Shown here: positions 5,041 to 5,233 of the stretch, piece after piece
How the letters are laid out: every line of letters starts with the position of its first letter
Numbering within the stretch: position 1 is the first letter of the stretch
NCBI GenBank assembly: GCA_003535305.1
Contig: DOHL01000147.1
Span: 1-5,233, forward strand
Length of the DNA: 5,233 nt
DNA from: Candidatus Acetothermia bacterium
Lineage (GTDB): Bacteria; Bipolaricaulota; Bipolaricaulia; UBA7950
Reading direction: 5' to 3'
Made by a program: the position numbers and the translations under genes
The notes under the pieces: generated by a model
Seen by the model: the letters and a program-made list of their open reading frames with translations, nothing else
Databases searched by the model: none
What the model was told of the DNA's origin: nothing

Positions 5041-5142
5041 AACCACAGACCTGTCCCGTTGAAGGACGGGAGAGCACAGAGAATATTCAGATTAAGGAAT
5101 TGCAAATGATTCTTCTCCCTCCTCTCTGTGACCTCTGTGGTT
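5041..5142. repeat. inverted-end repeat AACCACAGA...TCTGTGGTT with an inner hairpin
   Basis: The ends AACCACAGA (5041-5049) and TCTGTGGTT (5134-5142) are perfect inverted repeats. A second arm unit, GCACAGAGA on the left and TCTCTGTGAC on the right, also pairs. On the left, the two arm units are split by ~24 extra bases that contain their own hairpin, TCCCGT (5054-5059) / ACGGGA (5066-5071), with loop TGAAGG. The right arm has only a GG-type junction there, so the left arm appears to carry an insertion. The element is non-coding. Confidence 0.6.
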
Positions 5143-5161
5143 TCTTTCATATTCTTTCATA
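5142..5161. repeat. tandem 10-bp repeat, two units
   Basis: TTCTTTCATA occurs twice in direct succession, followed by a further TT. It directly follows the 5041-5142 element and starts a T-rich stretch. Confidence 0.5.
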
Positions 5162-5205
5162 TTGTTTTGACAGAAAACAACAAAATGGAGTTTTTTCTTT
5201 TGTTT

Positions 5206-5233
5206 TATCTTTCTCTGCGATCTCTGCGGTTAA
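5206..5233. repeat. one end of a further CGCAGAG-type repeat, cut by the window edge or unpaired
   Basis: TCTCTGCGATCTCTGCGG followed by TTAA consists of repeated CTCTGCG units, the same type as the arms of the other inverted-end repeats in this window. No matching AACCGCAGAG arm is found between 5142 and here. Either this is the first arm of an element that continues to the right, or it is a solitary end. Confidence 0.45.

Overview
The window looks like a piece of chromosome from an uncultured, free-living bacterium with mid-range GC. It has strong GGAGG ribosome binding sites placed almost uniformly 5 nt before the start, sigma70-type promoters, and many short palindromic repeats between genes. 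I cannot place the phylum from sequence alone. No phage, IS element, rRNA, tRNA or CRISPR array is visible.

Layout, left to right. (1) The first 97 bases are the start of a minus-strand gene for an exported protein. It has a good promoter and ribosome binding site but apparently an AUA start. (2) 98-702 is a divergent intergenic region. It holds that gene's promoter, two neighbouring copies of a ~95-120 bp repeat with imperfect inverted ends, and a hairpin that overlaps a possible promoter for the next gene. (3) 703-2160 (+) encodes a 485-residue fold-type II PLP enzyme with a cysteine-synthase-like core and a ~100-residue C-terminal extension. (4) 2288-3586 (+) encodes an exported alpha/beta hydrolase of the PhoPQ-activated pathogenicity-related (PqaA-like) family. 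It probably shares a transcript with the PLP gene. (5) 3587-3976 separates convergent genes. It holds a possible 34-codon ORF and a cluster of palindromic repeats that may end transcription from both sides. (6) 3977-4294 (-) encodes a 105-residue protein that joins a ribbon-helix-helix DNA-binding domain to two 24-residue MshEN motifs, the c-di-GMP-binding type first described in type II secretion/pilus ATPases. (7) 4414-4923 (-) encodes an Ogt-type O6-alkylguanine DNA alkyltransferase, whose promoter is so close to the ATG that the mRNA should be nearly leaderless. (8) 4924-5233 holds that promoter and more inverted-end repeats.

The genes do not form one obvious pathway. The PLP enzyme and hydrolase are a likely two-gene unit of unknown metabolic role, and the RHH-MshEN regulator and ogt are separate units on the other strand. 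The RHH-MshEN fusion is the most interesting item: its architecture suggests a very small transcription factor that could read c-di-GMP directly. The motif-leading arginines are Lys and Leu here, so ligand binding is uncertain.
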